This document shows positions 16,595-24,910 of a stretch of 64,000 nucleotides of DNA, in pieces. The stretch lies in assembly GCF_001467615.1 (NCBI RefSeq), contig NZ_LNYA01000032.1:140329-204328 (forward strand), given 5' to 3'. Numbering within the stretch: the first letter of the stretch is position 1; the number at the start of each line of letters is the position of its first letter. Origin of the DNA: Legionella erythra. Its GTDB lineage: Bacteria; Pseudomonadota; Gammaproteobacteria; Legionellales; Legionellaceae. The position numbers were made by a program, and so were the translations under genes. Under the pieces are notes generated by a model. That model was not told the DNA's origin, did no database searches, and saw only the letters and a list, made by a program, of their open reading frames with translations.

Positions 16595-18259
16595 TCACGG
16601 TGTGGTTTTATCAGGAGGTATGTCTAGAATTCGCAATGCGCCCGACATGACCTGGGCAAACAACGGTGCCGCCACAGCTGCTCCATAATACCCGTTACGG
16701 CTTGGCTCATGAATGACTACGACAACCACAAGCCGCGGGGAAGAAACAGGGGCAATGCCAGCGAAACTGGCAATATGCCGGTTGGATTCATACCCGTTTT
16801 TGCCCGCTACACGCGCTGTACCGGTTTTACCGGCAACCCGGTATCCGGGAATTCTCGCCGCTTTCCCCGTGCCCTCATTGCCTAATACAGCCTCCATCAT
16901 CGCCAGGACCTGATCGGCTGTTTTAGTGTCAAGCACCTGCTCGCCGATTTCCGTCGTGTCATTGTGCAATAAGGTCACAGGATGAAGTTTACCGTGGTTA
17001 GCGAAAATTAAATAGGCTTTGGCCAATTGCAGGGCAGTCACTGAAATATTGTACCCAAAGCCCAGTGTGGCTAAAACAAATGGATTGGCATCCTTGGCTT
17101 TGACCACCGCCCCGTCGCTTTCACCCGGGTAGCCGCTTTCCGTCCGCTGCCCGAAACCGCTGCGCTGCAACAAACCAATCAATTGTTCCGGCGGGCTTTT
17201 AAGAATCATTTTAGTCACGCCGACGTTACTCGAATGCTGCAGCACGCCGGTCACATCCAGTACACCGTAATTATGCACATCACGCACCGTATGACCATGA
17301 ACAATCATCCAGCTCGGACGGGTGTCAATGATGGTTTCAGGTGTAAACTGGCCGCTGCCTAACGCACTGGCAATACTGAAAGGCTTCATTAATGAGCCGG
17401 GCTCAAAAATGTCAGTAATCGCCTTGTTGCGGTAACTCTCGCGGGTATAGCGGCCGCGCACATTGGGATTAAACGAGGGGGCGTTAGCGGCCGCAAGAAT
17501 TTCGCCGGTTTGTGAGTCGAGCACCACCACTGAACCGGACTTGGCTGCAAATTTCTCCAGGGTATTCTGCAACTCATGATAAGCCAGGTACTGAATGCGG
17601 CGATCGATGCTTAAAACCAGATCGTGACCGGGTCTTGGTTCCTTGATTACACCCAATTCTTCGATGATATGGCCGGTACGGTCTTTTAATACCCTTTTCT
17701 TACCGGGCACCCCCATCAGCCAGTCCTGATAAGCCAACTCCAGACCTTCTATCCCCACATCATCAATATTGGTAAACCCCAACAGTTGCGCGGTGCTGTC
17801 TGTCTCCGGATAATAACGCTTGAATTCCTGCTGAAAATTTAAACCCGGGATCTTTAATTGCTCAATTTGCTTAGCCAACGCCGGTTGCAGTTGCCGCTTT
17901 AAGTAGAGAAATTCCCTTGAACTGGCCCGTTGAATTTGCGAAACCAGGTTTTTGGGCGGCATGCCTAATAATTTGGCCAGGGCAAGCAGCTGCTTTTTAT
18001 CAGGTGAAAATTCTTTGGGGTTTACCCACAATGATTTGACCGGGGTACTGACCGCCAGAGGCGTGCCCTGACGGTCAACGATCATGCCGCGGTAAGCGGG
18101 AATATCGACAATTCTTAAGCTTCGGGCATCGCCCTGGCCTTTGAGAAACTGGCGGTGGAGAATGGTTAAATCCGTTATCCGCCAAAGCAGGGCCGCGAGT
18201 AAAGCGGTAAAAAAAACAGAGACGACAATTAAACGCGCTTTATGCCCTTTGCTAGTCAT
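16595..18259 (-). CDS. ftsI: Penicillin-binding protein 3, septal peptidoglycan transpeptidase
   Basis: A 554-residue class B penicillin-binding protein. An N-terminal transmembrane anchor (residues 10-27) is followed by the pedestal domain with RGMIVDRQGTPLA. The transpeptidase motifs are SLMK in EPGSLMKPFS (about residue 287), SSN in QHSSNVG and KTGTARV (about 475). It works with FtsW, FtsL, FtsQ and FtsB at the septum. It overlaps ftsL by four bases. Length and motifs are normal. Confidence 0.97.
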   Translation of the reverse strand: MTSKGHKARLIVVSVFFTALLAALLWRITDLTILHRQFLKGQGDARSLRIVDIPAYRGMIVDRQGTPLAVSTPVKSLWVNPKEFSPDKKQLLALAKLLGMPPKNLVSQIQRASSREFLYLKRQLQPALAKQIEQLKIPGLNFQQEFKRYYPETDSTAQLLGFTNIDDVGIEGLELAYQDWLMGVPGKKRVLKDRTGHIIEELGVIKEPRPGHDLVLSIDRRIQYLAYHELQNTLEKFAAKSGSVVVLDSQTGEILAAANAPSFNPNVRGRYTRESYRNKAITDIFEPGSLMKPFSIASALGSGQFTPETIIDTRPSWMIVHGHTVRDVHNYGVLDVTGVLQHSSNVGVTKMILKSPPEQLIGLLQRSGFGQRTESGYPGESDGAVVKAKDANPFVLATLGFGYNISVTALQLAKAYLIFANHGKLHPVTLLHNDTTEIGEQVLDTKTADQVLAMMEAVLGNEGTGKAARIPGYRVAGKTGTARVAGKNGYESNRHIASFAGIAPVSSPRLVVVVVIHEPSRNGYYGAAVAAPLFAQVMSGALRILDIPPDKTTP

Positions 18260-18594
18260 TGTTGCTGTAATACATAAGTGTCTTTATCGGACGGTAATCT
18301 CATTTGCAATTTCTCCGTAGCCAGCTGTTCTACACGCGCAGGGGTAGCCAGGCTCGCCTGTTCCAGCAGCAATTGCCCCCATTGCAACTGCAATTGGTGG
18401 CTTTGTTGCTCCAATTGCTGCAATTGGCTGAAGCTTAATCGATGTTCATTGGTCGTGTAAATAACGGCTAACGAACTGACCAGGACTGCAAAGAGTAACG
18501 ACAAGATCAAACACCATTGTTTTGACAGGCGCATTTCCAGTAATTGTCCACTAAATAAGTTGCTTTGATTAATTGCTCTTGCTGCGGCATTCAT
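18256..18594 (-). CDS. ftsL: Cell division protein FtsL
   Basis: A 112-residue bitopic protein with a transmembrane helix at about 27-48 ([20 protein letters not shown]) and a periplasmic leucine/glutamine heptad coiled coil ([20 protein letters not shown]). It pairs with FtsB and FtsQ in the divisome. Assignment rests on topology, size and position between rsmH and ftsI, with four-base overlaps on each side. Confidence 0.93.
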   Translation of the reverse strand: MNAAARAINQSNLFSGQLLEMRLSKQWCLILSLLFAVLVSSLAVIYTTNEHRLSFSQLQQLEQQSHQLQLQWGQLLLEQASLATPARVEQLATEKLQMRLPSDKDTYVLQQQ

Positions 18595-19514
18595 GCTGTT
18601 TTCTCTCCTATTCTAAGGACCGCACTACGGGCTCTGGCGTTTTGTCTTATTTCTACTTCACCGGGTTTGATGGCTTTACCGATGCGTTTAAAACAACTGA
18701 CCATTTCACTTGCGCGCACCGGGACGCCGGGCGGCGGGCGAATCCCTTGCTCTTTATCGCGCATAAATTGTTTAACTATCCGGTCTTCCAACGAATGAAA
18801 GCTGATAATGACCAACCGGCCGCCTATCGTTAATGTCTCCATGACTTGATTCAGGCAGGCGGCCAAATCCGTTAATTCCTGATTGATGTAAATGCGTATG
18901 GCCTGGAATACACGTGTCGCCGGGTGCTTGTGCTTTTCCCATTTGGGATTGGCCTGTTTCACAATCTCAGCCAGGTTTTGCGTGGTGACAATCGGGCTTT
19001 GCTCTCTTGCCGCTACAATGGCCCGGGCAATGCGGCCAGAAAAACGCTCTTCACCGTACTCGCGAAATACCCGGACCAAGTCTTTTTCATCCGCACGATT
19101 GATGAAATCAGCCGCGCTTGTTGTCTGTGTCACATCCATGCGCATATCCAAAGGGCCGTCCTGCATAAAACTGAATCCACGCAGAGGCTCATCCAATTGA
19201 GGAGAGGAAACACCCAAATCCAGCAAAATGCCGTCAATTTTGCCAGCCACATGCGCCTCGGCCGCAAAACGTGGCAGATCGGCAAACGAACCGTGAATGA
19301 TGGTAAACCGCGGATCCTGACTGAAATGATCGTTTGCATAGGCTATTGCCGCCGGATCTTTATCGATGGCAATCAGCCGGCCAGTTGGGGAAAGATGGTC
19401 CAGGATGGCGCGTGCATGTCCGCCGCGGCCGAATGTGCCATCGACATAAATGCCGTCAGGCTTAATCGCCAGGCCTTGGACTGCTTCCTGTAACAATACG
19501 GATTGATGGGCCAT
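18591..19514 (-). CDS. rsmH: 16S rRNA (cytosine-1402-N4)-methyltransferase
   Basis: A 307-residue SAM-dependent methyltransferase (formerly MraW). The N terminus [13 protein letters not shown], the SAM motif [16 protein letters not shown], and [16 protein letters not shown] plus [15 protein letters not shown] are family signatures. The C-terminal [15 protein letters not shown] is also typical. It lies 12 bp after mraZ and overlaps ftsL. Confidence 0.97.
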   Translation of the reverse strand: MAHQSVLLQEAVQGLAIKPDGIYVDGTFGRGGHARAILDHLSPTGRLIAIDKDPAAIAYANDHFSQDPRFTIIHGSFADLPRFAAEAHVAGKIDGILLDLGVSSPQLDEPLRGFSFMQDGPLDMRMDVTQTTSAADFINRADEKDLVRVFREYGEERFSGRIARAIVAAREQSPIVTTQNLAEIVKQANPKWEKHKHPATRVFQAIRIYINQELTDLAACLNQVMETLTIGGRLVIISFHSLEDRIVKQFMRDKEQGIRPPPGVPVRASEMVSCFKRIGKAIKPGEVEIRQNARARSAVLRIGEKTA

Positions 19515-19526
19515 TTTCTGCTTCCG

Positions 19527-19985
19527 TTATAAAGAAAAATTCTTCATTTCGTCAGGGAGACCACCCTCGCCGTCACCTTCCTCTTCCAACCATTGTTCGC
19601 GCTTACTCTGCCACAACATCTCATTCCACACTTCAAATTTGTTCCCCTGCCCAATCATCACCACCTTTTTATCCAGCTGTGCGTAATCACGAAGCAAAGG
19701 CGGCAACAGCACCCGGCCATTGCTATCGAGTTCAACATCGGTTGCATGACCAATCAGCAACCGTTGAATACGACGCGCGGCCGCATTGAAACTGGGCAAA
19801 CTTTGTAATTTATCTTCAATAATTTGCCATTGCGCTGCCGGATAAAGCAGCAAACAGGTTTCTTCGGTATCAATAGTAACAACCAAAGCCGATTTGCCAT
19901 CCGCACTCAGCGCGTCTCGATAACGCGTGGGGATGGCAAGGCGACCTTTTCCGTCAACTGTAATGGCATTGATTCCGCGAAACAT
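19527..19985 (-). CDS. mraZ: Transcriptional regulator MraZ
   Basis: A 152-residue AbrB-fold protein that binds upstream of its own operon and represses it. Two SpoVT/AbrB-like repeats are visible: MFRGINAITVDGKGRLAIPT near the start and VELDSNGRVLLPPLLRDYA in the middle. The ATG at 19985 matches the family start; longer in-frame forms to 20018 are unlikely. The C terminus has an acidic extension (EEEGDGEGGLPDEM). Tandem TGGRG motifs, candidate MraZ boxes, are just upstream. Confidence 0.95.
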   Translation of the reverse strand: MFRGINAITVDGKGRLAIPTRYRDALSADGKSALVVTIDTEETCLLLYPAAQWQIIEDKLQSLPSFNAAARRIQRLLIGHATDVELDSNGRVLLPPLLRDYAQLDKKVVMIGQGNKFEVWNEMLWQSKREQWLEEEGDGEGGLPDEMKNFSL

Positions 19986-20010
19986 GATTTCTCTCATGAG
20001 GTGCGCGCAC

Positions 20011-20028
20011 GCCCCCACAAATCTCCAC
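20011..20028 (-). promoter_or_regulatory. Candidate MraZ operator repeats
   Basis: Read on the minus strand, TGGAG and TGGGG occur with five bases between them (10-bp period), 26 or more bases upstream of the mraZ ATG. MraZ proteins bind tandem TGGGN repeats with 5-bp spacers ahead of their own gene. Only two units are clear here, so this is tentative. Confidence 0.45.
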
Positions 20029-20110
20029 TTTTTTATTATTTTATACCACTTTTATACACTATAGGAACACATTTTCCCAATCGTCAACCTTTTTGTACCC
20101 TTTAAATGGC

Positions 20111-20145
20111 AAAAAAAAGCGCGCCGCATGGAGTCGGCATGCGGC
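20111..20145 (-). terminator. Rho-independent terminator of coaX
   Basis: On the minus strand a perfect 8-bp stem (GCCGCATG with CATGCGGC, loop of seven) is followed by GCGC and eight T residues. It lies about 100 bp after the coaX stop and before the mraZ promoter, so it insulates the two minus-strand units. Confidence 0.8.
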
Positions 20146-20245
20146 ATGGTTTTTATTTGATACTCTTTGATTTAAAAGAATACAACTGAAATACAGATTT
20201 ATCGTTTCTTACGTTGACATAGCCCAGGCCAGACCTGAAGCTCCT

Positions 20246-21013
20246 CTAATGATTCATGAGCGCGGCAAGCCGAATACCCTGCAACACCAAATCGGGCGAT
20301 AACACATCATAAATGCCCTGCTTATCAAAAAGGGACGCGAAGCCACCGGTGGCGATCACTAAAACATCCTGGTTGGGGAAGGTTTCTTCTTTAATCCGAT
20401 GAATCAATTCGCGGCAAGCCCCCAAGGCCCCATGGAAAATACCGGATTGAATGCTTTCTATAGTAGAACGTCCGACAACCTGTTCGGTTTTTACAATCTC
20501 GACCGCCGGTAACTTGGCCGTGTTGTTAGACAGGGCATCGACAGACAAACGCACTCCCGGAAGAATGGCGCCACCGAGATAGGCTTTTTGCGACGTGATG
20601 ACGCAAAAGGTTGTTGCTGTACCAAAATCAATCACGATGGTGTTTTTACCGGGATAAGCATGGGTTGCAGCGATGGCATTGGCAATGCGGTCAGCGCCCA
20701 CTTCAACCGGATTGCGGTATTTAATGTTTAAACCGGTTTTTACACCCGCCTGCAGGAAGAAAGGATCAACGGAAAAATACTTGACGCAAGCTGAGCGCAG
20801 CGAGTAGTCGAGTTGGGGGACGACGGAACAAATGGCGATTTCACGGATGGCCTCGGGTGAGCATTGATTCTCCCGCAGCACACTTTTTAAAAAAATGCCT
20901 AATTCATCGGAGGTGCTAACTTTCGATGTGTGCCTGAAGCGCAAACGGATTTCATCATCTGCAAAAACACCGCCATAAATATGGGAATTACCCACATCGA
21001 TGCATAACATCAT
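20246..21013 (-). CDS. coaX: Type III pantothenate kinase
   Basis: A 255-residue ASKHA-fold kinase making 4'-phosphopantothenate, the first step to coenzyme A. LCIDVGNSHIYGGVF carries the phosphate-binding DVGN, GADRIANAI (106-114) is the pantothenate motif, and VIDFGTATTFCVI the second phosphate motif. GGAILPGVRLSVDAL is also typical. Two adjacent ATGs start the gene. It has its own hairpin terminator. Confidence 0.96.
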   Translation of the reverse strand: MMLCIDVGNSHIYGGVFADDEIRLRFRHTSKVSTSDELGIFLKSVLRENQCSPEAIREIAICSVVPQLDYSLRSACVKYFSVDPFFLQAGVKTGLNIKYRNPVEVGADRIANAIAATHAYPGKNTIVIDFGTATTFCVITSQKAYLGGAILPGVRLSVDALSNNTAKLPAVEIVKTEQVVGRSTIESIQSGIFHGALGACRELIHRIKEETFPNQDVLVIATGGFASLFDKQGIYDVLSPDLVLQGIRLAALMNH

Positions 21014-21082
21014 AAGAGAATGCCCTGATCATAAAATGAGGCGATAGTAAGGCCAGTGCCCAATAAATACAAGAGGATTGGA

Positions 21083-21443
21083 GAAAAGTCGGTCGATAAG
21101 CCGGGTTCTGTCGTGGACAATCATTCATCTGGGACTTGTGTCACCACAAGCCTCAAGCGACCTACCCGAATCCCATGCGGGCCGCATGTGCCGGTTCTCA
21201 CCGGATGGATTCCTATTTGGTCTTGCTCCGAGTGGGGTTTTCCCTGCCACGCCTGTTGCCAGACGCGCGGTGCGCTCTTACCGCACCATTTCACCCTTAC
21301 CTCTGGCTAAGCCGGAGGCGGTATATTTTCTGTGGCACTTTCCGTAGACTTTCATCTCCCAGGCGTTACCTGGCACTCTGCCCTATGGAGCCCGGACTTT
21401 CCTCCCCTTGCGAGGCAAGGAGCGATTGCCTGACCGACTCTGA
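21083..21443 (-). ncRNA. rnpB: RNase P RNA (type A)
   Basis: Read on the minus strand, the conserved 5' core GAGGAAAGTCCGGGCTCCAT is followed by GGGCAGAGTGCCAGGTAACG. The 3' core ACAGAACCCGGCTTATCG matches the universal P4/J-region end. AGGTAAGGGTGAAATGGTGC and GCGGTAAGAGCGCACCGCGC are also present, as in the E. coli RNA. The 5' GTCGGTCAGGC and 3' GACCGAC pair as helix P1. The length of about 361 nt fits type A. The RNA forms the catalytic part of RNase P, which trims tRNA 5' ends. It lies just after the fis-like gene; exact ends are estimated. Confidence 0.95.
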
Positions 21444-21483
21444 TAGTAATGGTAGCAAAGTGCCTACGGAAAGACCAGAACTA

Positions 21484-21768
21484 TTAGCCGCGGGTGCCAA
21501 TAAATTCGTCGTCAAAATAACGCTTGAGCTTGGTACGCAAGGTACCACGGCTAACGCCTAATACTCTCGCCGCTTTGGATTGGTTGTAGCGGGTTAACTC
21601 CATGACCGTACGAAACAAAGGAGCCTCAACTTCCTCAACGATGAGTTGATAGAGATTAAGATTGATTTCTTTATTGCCTACGGCGTTGAGATAACGCTTT
21701 ACCGCGCCAACGACTTGTTGGGTTAACGCTTCATTAACCTGTTCAATTTGTTGCATTACTGCACTCAT
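21484..21768 (-). CDS. fis: Fis-family DNA-binding protein
   Basis: A 94-residue nucleoid protein. The C-terminal helix-turn-helix (YNQSKAARVLGVSRGTLRTK) is diagnostic for Fis, and VEAPLFRTVMELTRYNQ is the typical preceding helix. The N-terminal part is shorter and different from enteric Fis. The ATG at 21768 has GGAGAGGA upstream and is preferred over the longer form to 21816. Legionella species carry several Fis paralogues; this copy lies directly upstream of rnpB rather than beside dusB, so it should not be assumed to equal E. coli Fis in function. Confidence 0.9.
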   Translation of the reverse strand: MSAVMQQIEQVNEALTQQVVGAVKRYLNAVGNKEINLNLYQLIVEEVEAPLFRTVMELTRYNQSKAARVLGVSRGTLRTKLKRYFDDEFIGTRG

Positions 21769-22142
21769 TATCCTCTCCTGATCAAATTGATGCTGTTCAG
21801 GCCTAAAATGTGACACAAACAGTACATCATGGGCGATATAGTAACAAATACCACAAAGAATGTAAACATTGTTTCATTCATATTCATTTATTAAGGGAAG
21901 CTTAAGGAAATTTTGATTTTTTAGCAAGTATTTTCGCTTATTTAGACAAATTTAAATCAAAAAAATTGAATATGGACAAATTGAGCTAATTTTTTTCTTC
22001 GAAATTCCCCCTCTTCCCTGAGGAAGAGGATTATCGGGAATTATCATGCAGCGAGGGGTATTCTCTCGGAAAAAAGGGCGAAGGCTGAGAAGACGCTTCG
22101 CAGGATCAGGAATCAGTAGCGTTGGCCTCCGTTTCAGCTATA
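21769..22142. other. Intergenic region with fis promoter and a hairpin
   Basis: No gene is supported here. The part next to fis (about 21790-22000) is very AT-rich and probably holds its promoter. A perfect 8-bp inverted repeat (CCTCTTCC and GGAAGAGG, loop CTGA) lies at 22010-22029 with a flanking ATTCCC/GGGAAT pair. It could end the iscA transcript, although no T run follows. Confidence 0.5.
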
Positions 22143-22508
22143 TTATTCCACCGTGAAACTTTCACCGCAGCCGCAGGCCCCGGTCTGGTTTGGGTTGTTA
22201 AACACAAATTTGGCATTTAAACCCTGTTTGACATAATCAATGGACATGCCTTTCAGAAAGGGGTAGCTGCCTTTATCAATGTAGATCTGGTAAGTATCGG
22301 TCAGCGGGAGAACAACATCATTGCTTTGTGGTGTTTCCACATAATCGACCACGTAAGCAAGACCTGAACAACCCGTTTTTTTAACGGAAAAACGAATACC
22401 GCGGCAATTCGCCTGGCGGGCAAGGTAGGAAAGGACATGGTTTTTCGCCGCTTCACTCAAATTGACACCCGTCTCACCGCTCGCTTCGTATTGAACAACA
22501 CCACTCAT
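22143..22508 (-). CDS. iscA: A-type iron-sulfur carrier (IscA/ErpA family)
   Basis: A 121-residue HesB/IscA-fold protein. The three cluster-binding cysteines are present: one in KKTGCSGLAYVVDY and two in GACGCGESF at the C terminus. It delivers or carries Fe-S clusters. The ATG overlaps the stop of the preceding IscU-like gene by one base (TAATG). It closes the iscS unit; hscB, hscA and fdx do not follow. Confidence 0.92.
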   Translation of the reverse strand: MSGVVQYEASGETGVNLSEAAKNHVLSYLARQANCRGIRFSVKKTGCSGLAYVVDYVETPQSNDVVLPLTDTYQIYIDKGSYPFLKGMSIDYVKQGLNAKFVFNNPNQTGACGCGESFTVE

Positions 22509-22897
22509 TATGGGCTCTCCTTCACTAATTGTTTCATTTTCTCACAAATCTGCCGGTATCCCTGTTCCACCAACAGGGCGGTTGGGTAAAGCGCCTTAGG
22601 TATCTCCAACTCAGTAACCAGTTGCAGGTAATCAAACCGTGGATGACTGTCTAAAGACGTGCCTGTCATCTGTCGGCAACACCATTCCAACGCCGCAATA
22701 AGGTAGGGGTTGCCATACGCTTTAAAGCAGCACTGCGTGATTAACCCCTTGGGATCGCAAGCCGCATACCATTGTAAAAAAGCCTTGTCGCGAAGCCCCG
22801 CCTCGCTTAAAACCGTGAACGGCTCTGTACAGTCCAGCCTTCCTACATGCCTTGGCGTAAAAAAACAATCTTCTACTCGTTGATTATAATTCATCAT
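22508..22897 (-). CDS. Divergent IscU-like protein lacking the scaffold cysteines
   Basis: A 129-residue protein aligned by eye to IscU: NYNQRVEDCFFTPRHVGRLD matches the IscU start, then CCFKAYGNPYLIAALEWCCR matches FKTYGCGSAIASSSLVTEW, and TELEIPKALYPTALLVEQG matches the LPPVKIHCSILAEDA region. The three cysteines that hold the cluster in IscU appear replaced: APACGD has no counterpart, YGCGS is YGNPY, and HCS is YPT. The Asp beside the first Cys is also missing. Other cysteines occur (two CC pairs) but not at the scaffold sites. It sits between iscS and iscA in one translationally coupled unit, so it probably still contacts IscS. Its role is unknown. Confidence 0.75.
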   Translation of the reverse strand: MMNYNQRVEDCFFTPRHVGRLDCTEPFTVLSEAGLRDKAFLQWYAACDPKGLITQCCFKAYGNPYLIAALEWCCRQMTGTSLDSHPRFDYLQLVTELEIPKALYPTALLVEQGYRQICEKMKQLVKESP

Positions 22898-24054
22898 GGC
22901 GCTATTTCATGCAGACGCATGACCTGTTGACAAATGGTGTGGATCGCCTTGTCAATGTCTGCCTCGCGGGTAAACCGGCCCAAAGACAGGCGGATGGAGC
23001 TGTAGGCTTCGTCATCACTTAAGCCCAGAGCTTTAAGCACATAAGACGGTTGATTACTGGCAGACGAACAGGCTGAAGCGGTCGATACAGCCAATTCCCG
23101 CAGCGCCAGCAATAAGGTCTCACCCTCGATTCCCTTAAACGTCAGGTTCAGATTGCCAGCAATCCGCTGGTGCTCATGGCCATTTAAACGGATACCGGGA
23201 AGATGCCTGATGCCCTGCCATAACCTCTGTCGCATCGCCAACAGGCGGGCCTGCTCGGCGATGCGGTGTTGTTCCCCTAGATGAAAGGCTTCGCCCATGC
23301 CCACAATCTGATGGGTTGCCAACGTCCCTGAACGTAAACCCTGCTCATGGCCGCCCCCATAAGACAGGGGCACAAGCCGTATGCGTGGTTTATGGCGAAT
23401 ATACAAGGCCCCCACCCCCTTGGGGCCATAATTTTTATGGCTCGACAAGGACATGAGGCTCACCGGCATGCAGGCAAGATCAAGGGGCAGCTTTCCTGCG
23501 CTTTGCGCCGCGTCGACATGGAAAATAATGCCCTTGTCCTTTAATAAGTCCCCGATGGCCGTAATGTCCTGAACCACGCCGATTTCATTATTCACGTGCA
23601 TCACCGACACAAGGATGGTTTCTGGGGTAATCGCTTCTTTTAGAAGGTCGAGATTGAGAAGCCCATCCGCTGTTGGCGGTAAGTAAGTCACGTGAAAGCC
23701 TTCTTTCTTCAGTTGATGGAAACTGTCGAGTACCGCTTTATGCTCAGTCGACATGGTGATGAGATGCTTGCCTTTATGCTGATAAAAGCGGGCCGCGCCA
23801 AGAATGGCGAGATTATTGGCTTCAGTGGCACCGGACGTAAAAATAATGTCGCGAGGCTCAGCATGAATAACCTCAGCAATCTGCGCCCTGGCGATTTCAA
23901 CCGCCTCTGCGGCGTCCTTGCCGTACTGATGGGAAGTCGACGAGGGGTTACCAAACACGCCCTCAGGGCCAAGATATTGAAGCATGCGCGCCACCACAGC
24001 CGGGTCCACCGGGGTTGTAGCCATGTAATCAAGATAAATGGGTAACTGTTTCAT
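22894..24054 (-). CDS. iscS: Cysteine desulfurase
   Basis: A 386-residue PLP enzyme mobilising sulfur from cysteine for Fe-S clusters and tRNA thiolation. LDYMATTPVDP, TSGATEANNLAI, the PLP-binding Lys in SLSSHKNYGPKGVG (about residue 204) and the active Cys in STASACSSAS (about residue 326) are all present. It starts four bases after trmJ with AGAGGA as ribosome site and overlaps the IscU-like gene by four bases. No iscR regulator gene is adjacent. Confidence 0.96.
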   Translation of the reverse strand: MKQLPIYLDYMATTPVDPAVVARMLQYLGPEGVFGNPSSTSHQYGKDAAEAVEIARAQIAEVIHAEPRDIIFTSGATEANNLAILGAARFYQHKGKHLITMSTEHKAVLDSFHQLKKEGFHVTYLPPTADGLLNLDLLKEAITPETILVSVMHVNNEIGVVQDITAIGDLLKDKGIIFHVDAAQSAGKLPLDLACMPVSLMSLSSHKNYGPKGVGALYIRHKPRIRLVPLSYGGGHEQGLRSGTLATHQIVGMGEAFHLGEQHRIAEQARLLAMRQRLWQGIRHLPGIRLNGHEHQRIAGNLNLTFKGIEGETLLLALRELAVSTASACSSASNQPSYVLKALGLSDDEAYSSIRLSLGRFTREADIDKAIHTICQQVMRLHEIAP

Positions 24055-24058
24055 CCGC

Positions 24059-24802
24059 TTATCCTCTGTTTTTTACTCCTGCCCATTTCAGTGCATTTTG
24101 CACATGCGTCAAAATACCGCGAAGAATATTGACTTCCATATGTTCCAGCCCCGCCCGATTAAACAGCCGCCGGATACGTTGCTGTAACCGCCGTGGATTG
24201 GACGGTTTTAAAAAATCAATTGCAATCATGACATCCGTTAAATGGGTATAAAACTGCTCGATTTCATCCGCGGTAGCCGGTTTATCCGGCCGCAGTTCGA
24301 CTTCTGCTGATGGCGACAACAATTTCATACGCAATTCGTAAGCAATAATCTGCACGGCTTGCGCCAAATTAAGCGATCCATACTCCGGATTACTGGGAAT
24401 ATGGATATGGCCATGGCTTTTTAACAATTCGTCATTGGTCAACCCGGCATGTTCACGCCCGAATAAAACAGCCACTTCCGTGTCATCGGGTTTTTTACAC
24501 ACCATTTCTGCCGCCTCAGACGGCGTAAACCCCGGTAAAGCAATGCCACGAGGTCTTGCACTGGTCGCCAAAATAAGCTGGCAACCGTGTAACGCGTCAT
24601 CCAGGCTATCGGTAACCACGCAGTGTTCAAGCACATCGTCTGCACCCGCGGCCATTTCCCAGGCCTTAAGATCCGGAAAAGACTTGGGCGTCACTAAATA
24701 CAATCGGCTTAAGCCCATGGTTTTCATGGCTCTTGCCGCCGAGCCGATATTGCCCGGATGCGAGGTAGCAATCAGTATAATGCGAACAGACTCTAATTTC
24801 AT
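24059..24802 (-). CDS. trmJ: tRNA (cytidine/uridine-32-2'-O)-methyltransferase
   Basis: A 247-residue SPOUT methyltransferase. IILIATSHPGNIGSAARAMK is the N-terminal signature, followed by ATSARPR, LFGREHAGLTNDEL and IPSNPEYGSLNLAQAVQIIA, which form the knotted SAM site. It methylates position 32 of several tRNAs. The start is the ATG at 24802; an in-frame TTG three codons upstream is less likely. It leads the trmJ-iscS unit and is divergent from suhB, an arrangement kept from other gamma-proteobacteria. Confidence 0.95.
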   Translation of the reverse strand: MKLESVRIILIATSHPGNIGSAARAMKTMGLSRLYLVTPKSFPDLKAWEMAAGADDVLEHCVVTDSLDDALHGCQLILATSARPRGIALPGFTPSEAAEMVCKKPDDTEVAVLFGREHAGLTNDELLKSHGHIHIPSNPEYGSLNLAQAVQIIAYELRMKLLSPSAEVELRPDKPATADEIEQFYTHLTDVMIAIDFLKPSNPRRLQQRIRRLFNRAGLEHMEVNILRGILTHVQNALKWAGVKNRG

Positions 24803-24910
24803 AAAAGCCAACGAATTGTGCGAAGTGCGTAACTATAACAGCAATGACTTCTCTCTGTACAAAAAAAAATGTGCTAGAATCGCTGACTTTTGTAGAAAAA
24901 GAGCGAAGCC

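Noticed and set aside
22010-22029. Rho-independent terminator after iscA
   Set aside because: The stem is perfect but no T run follows in either direction.
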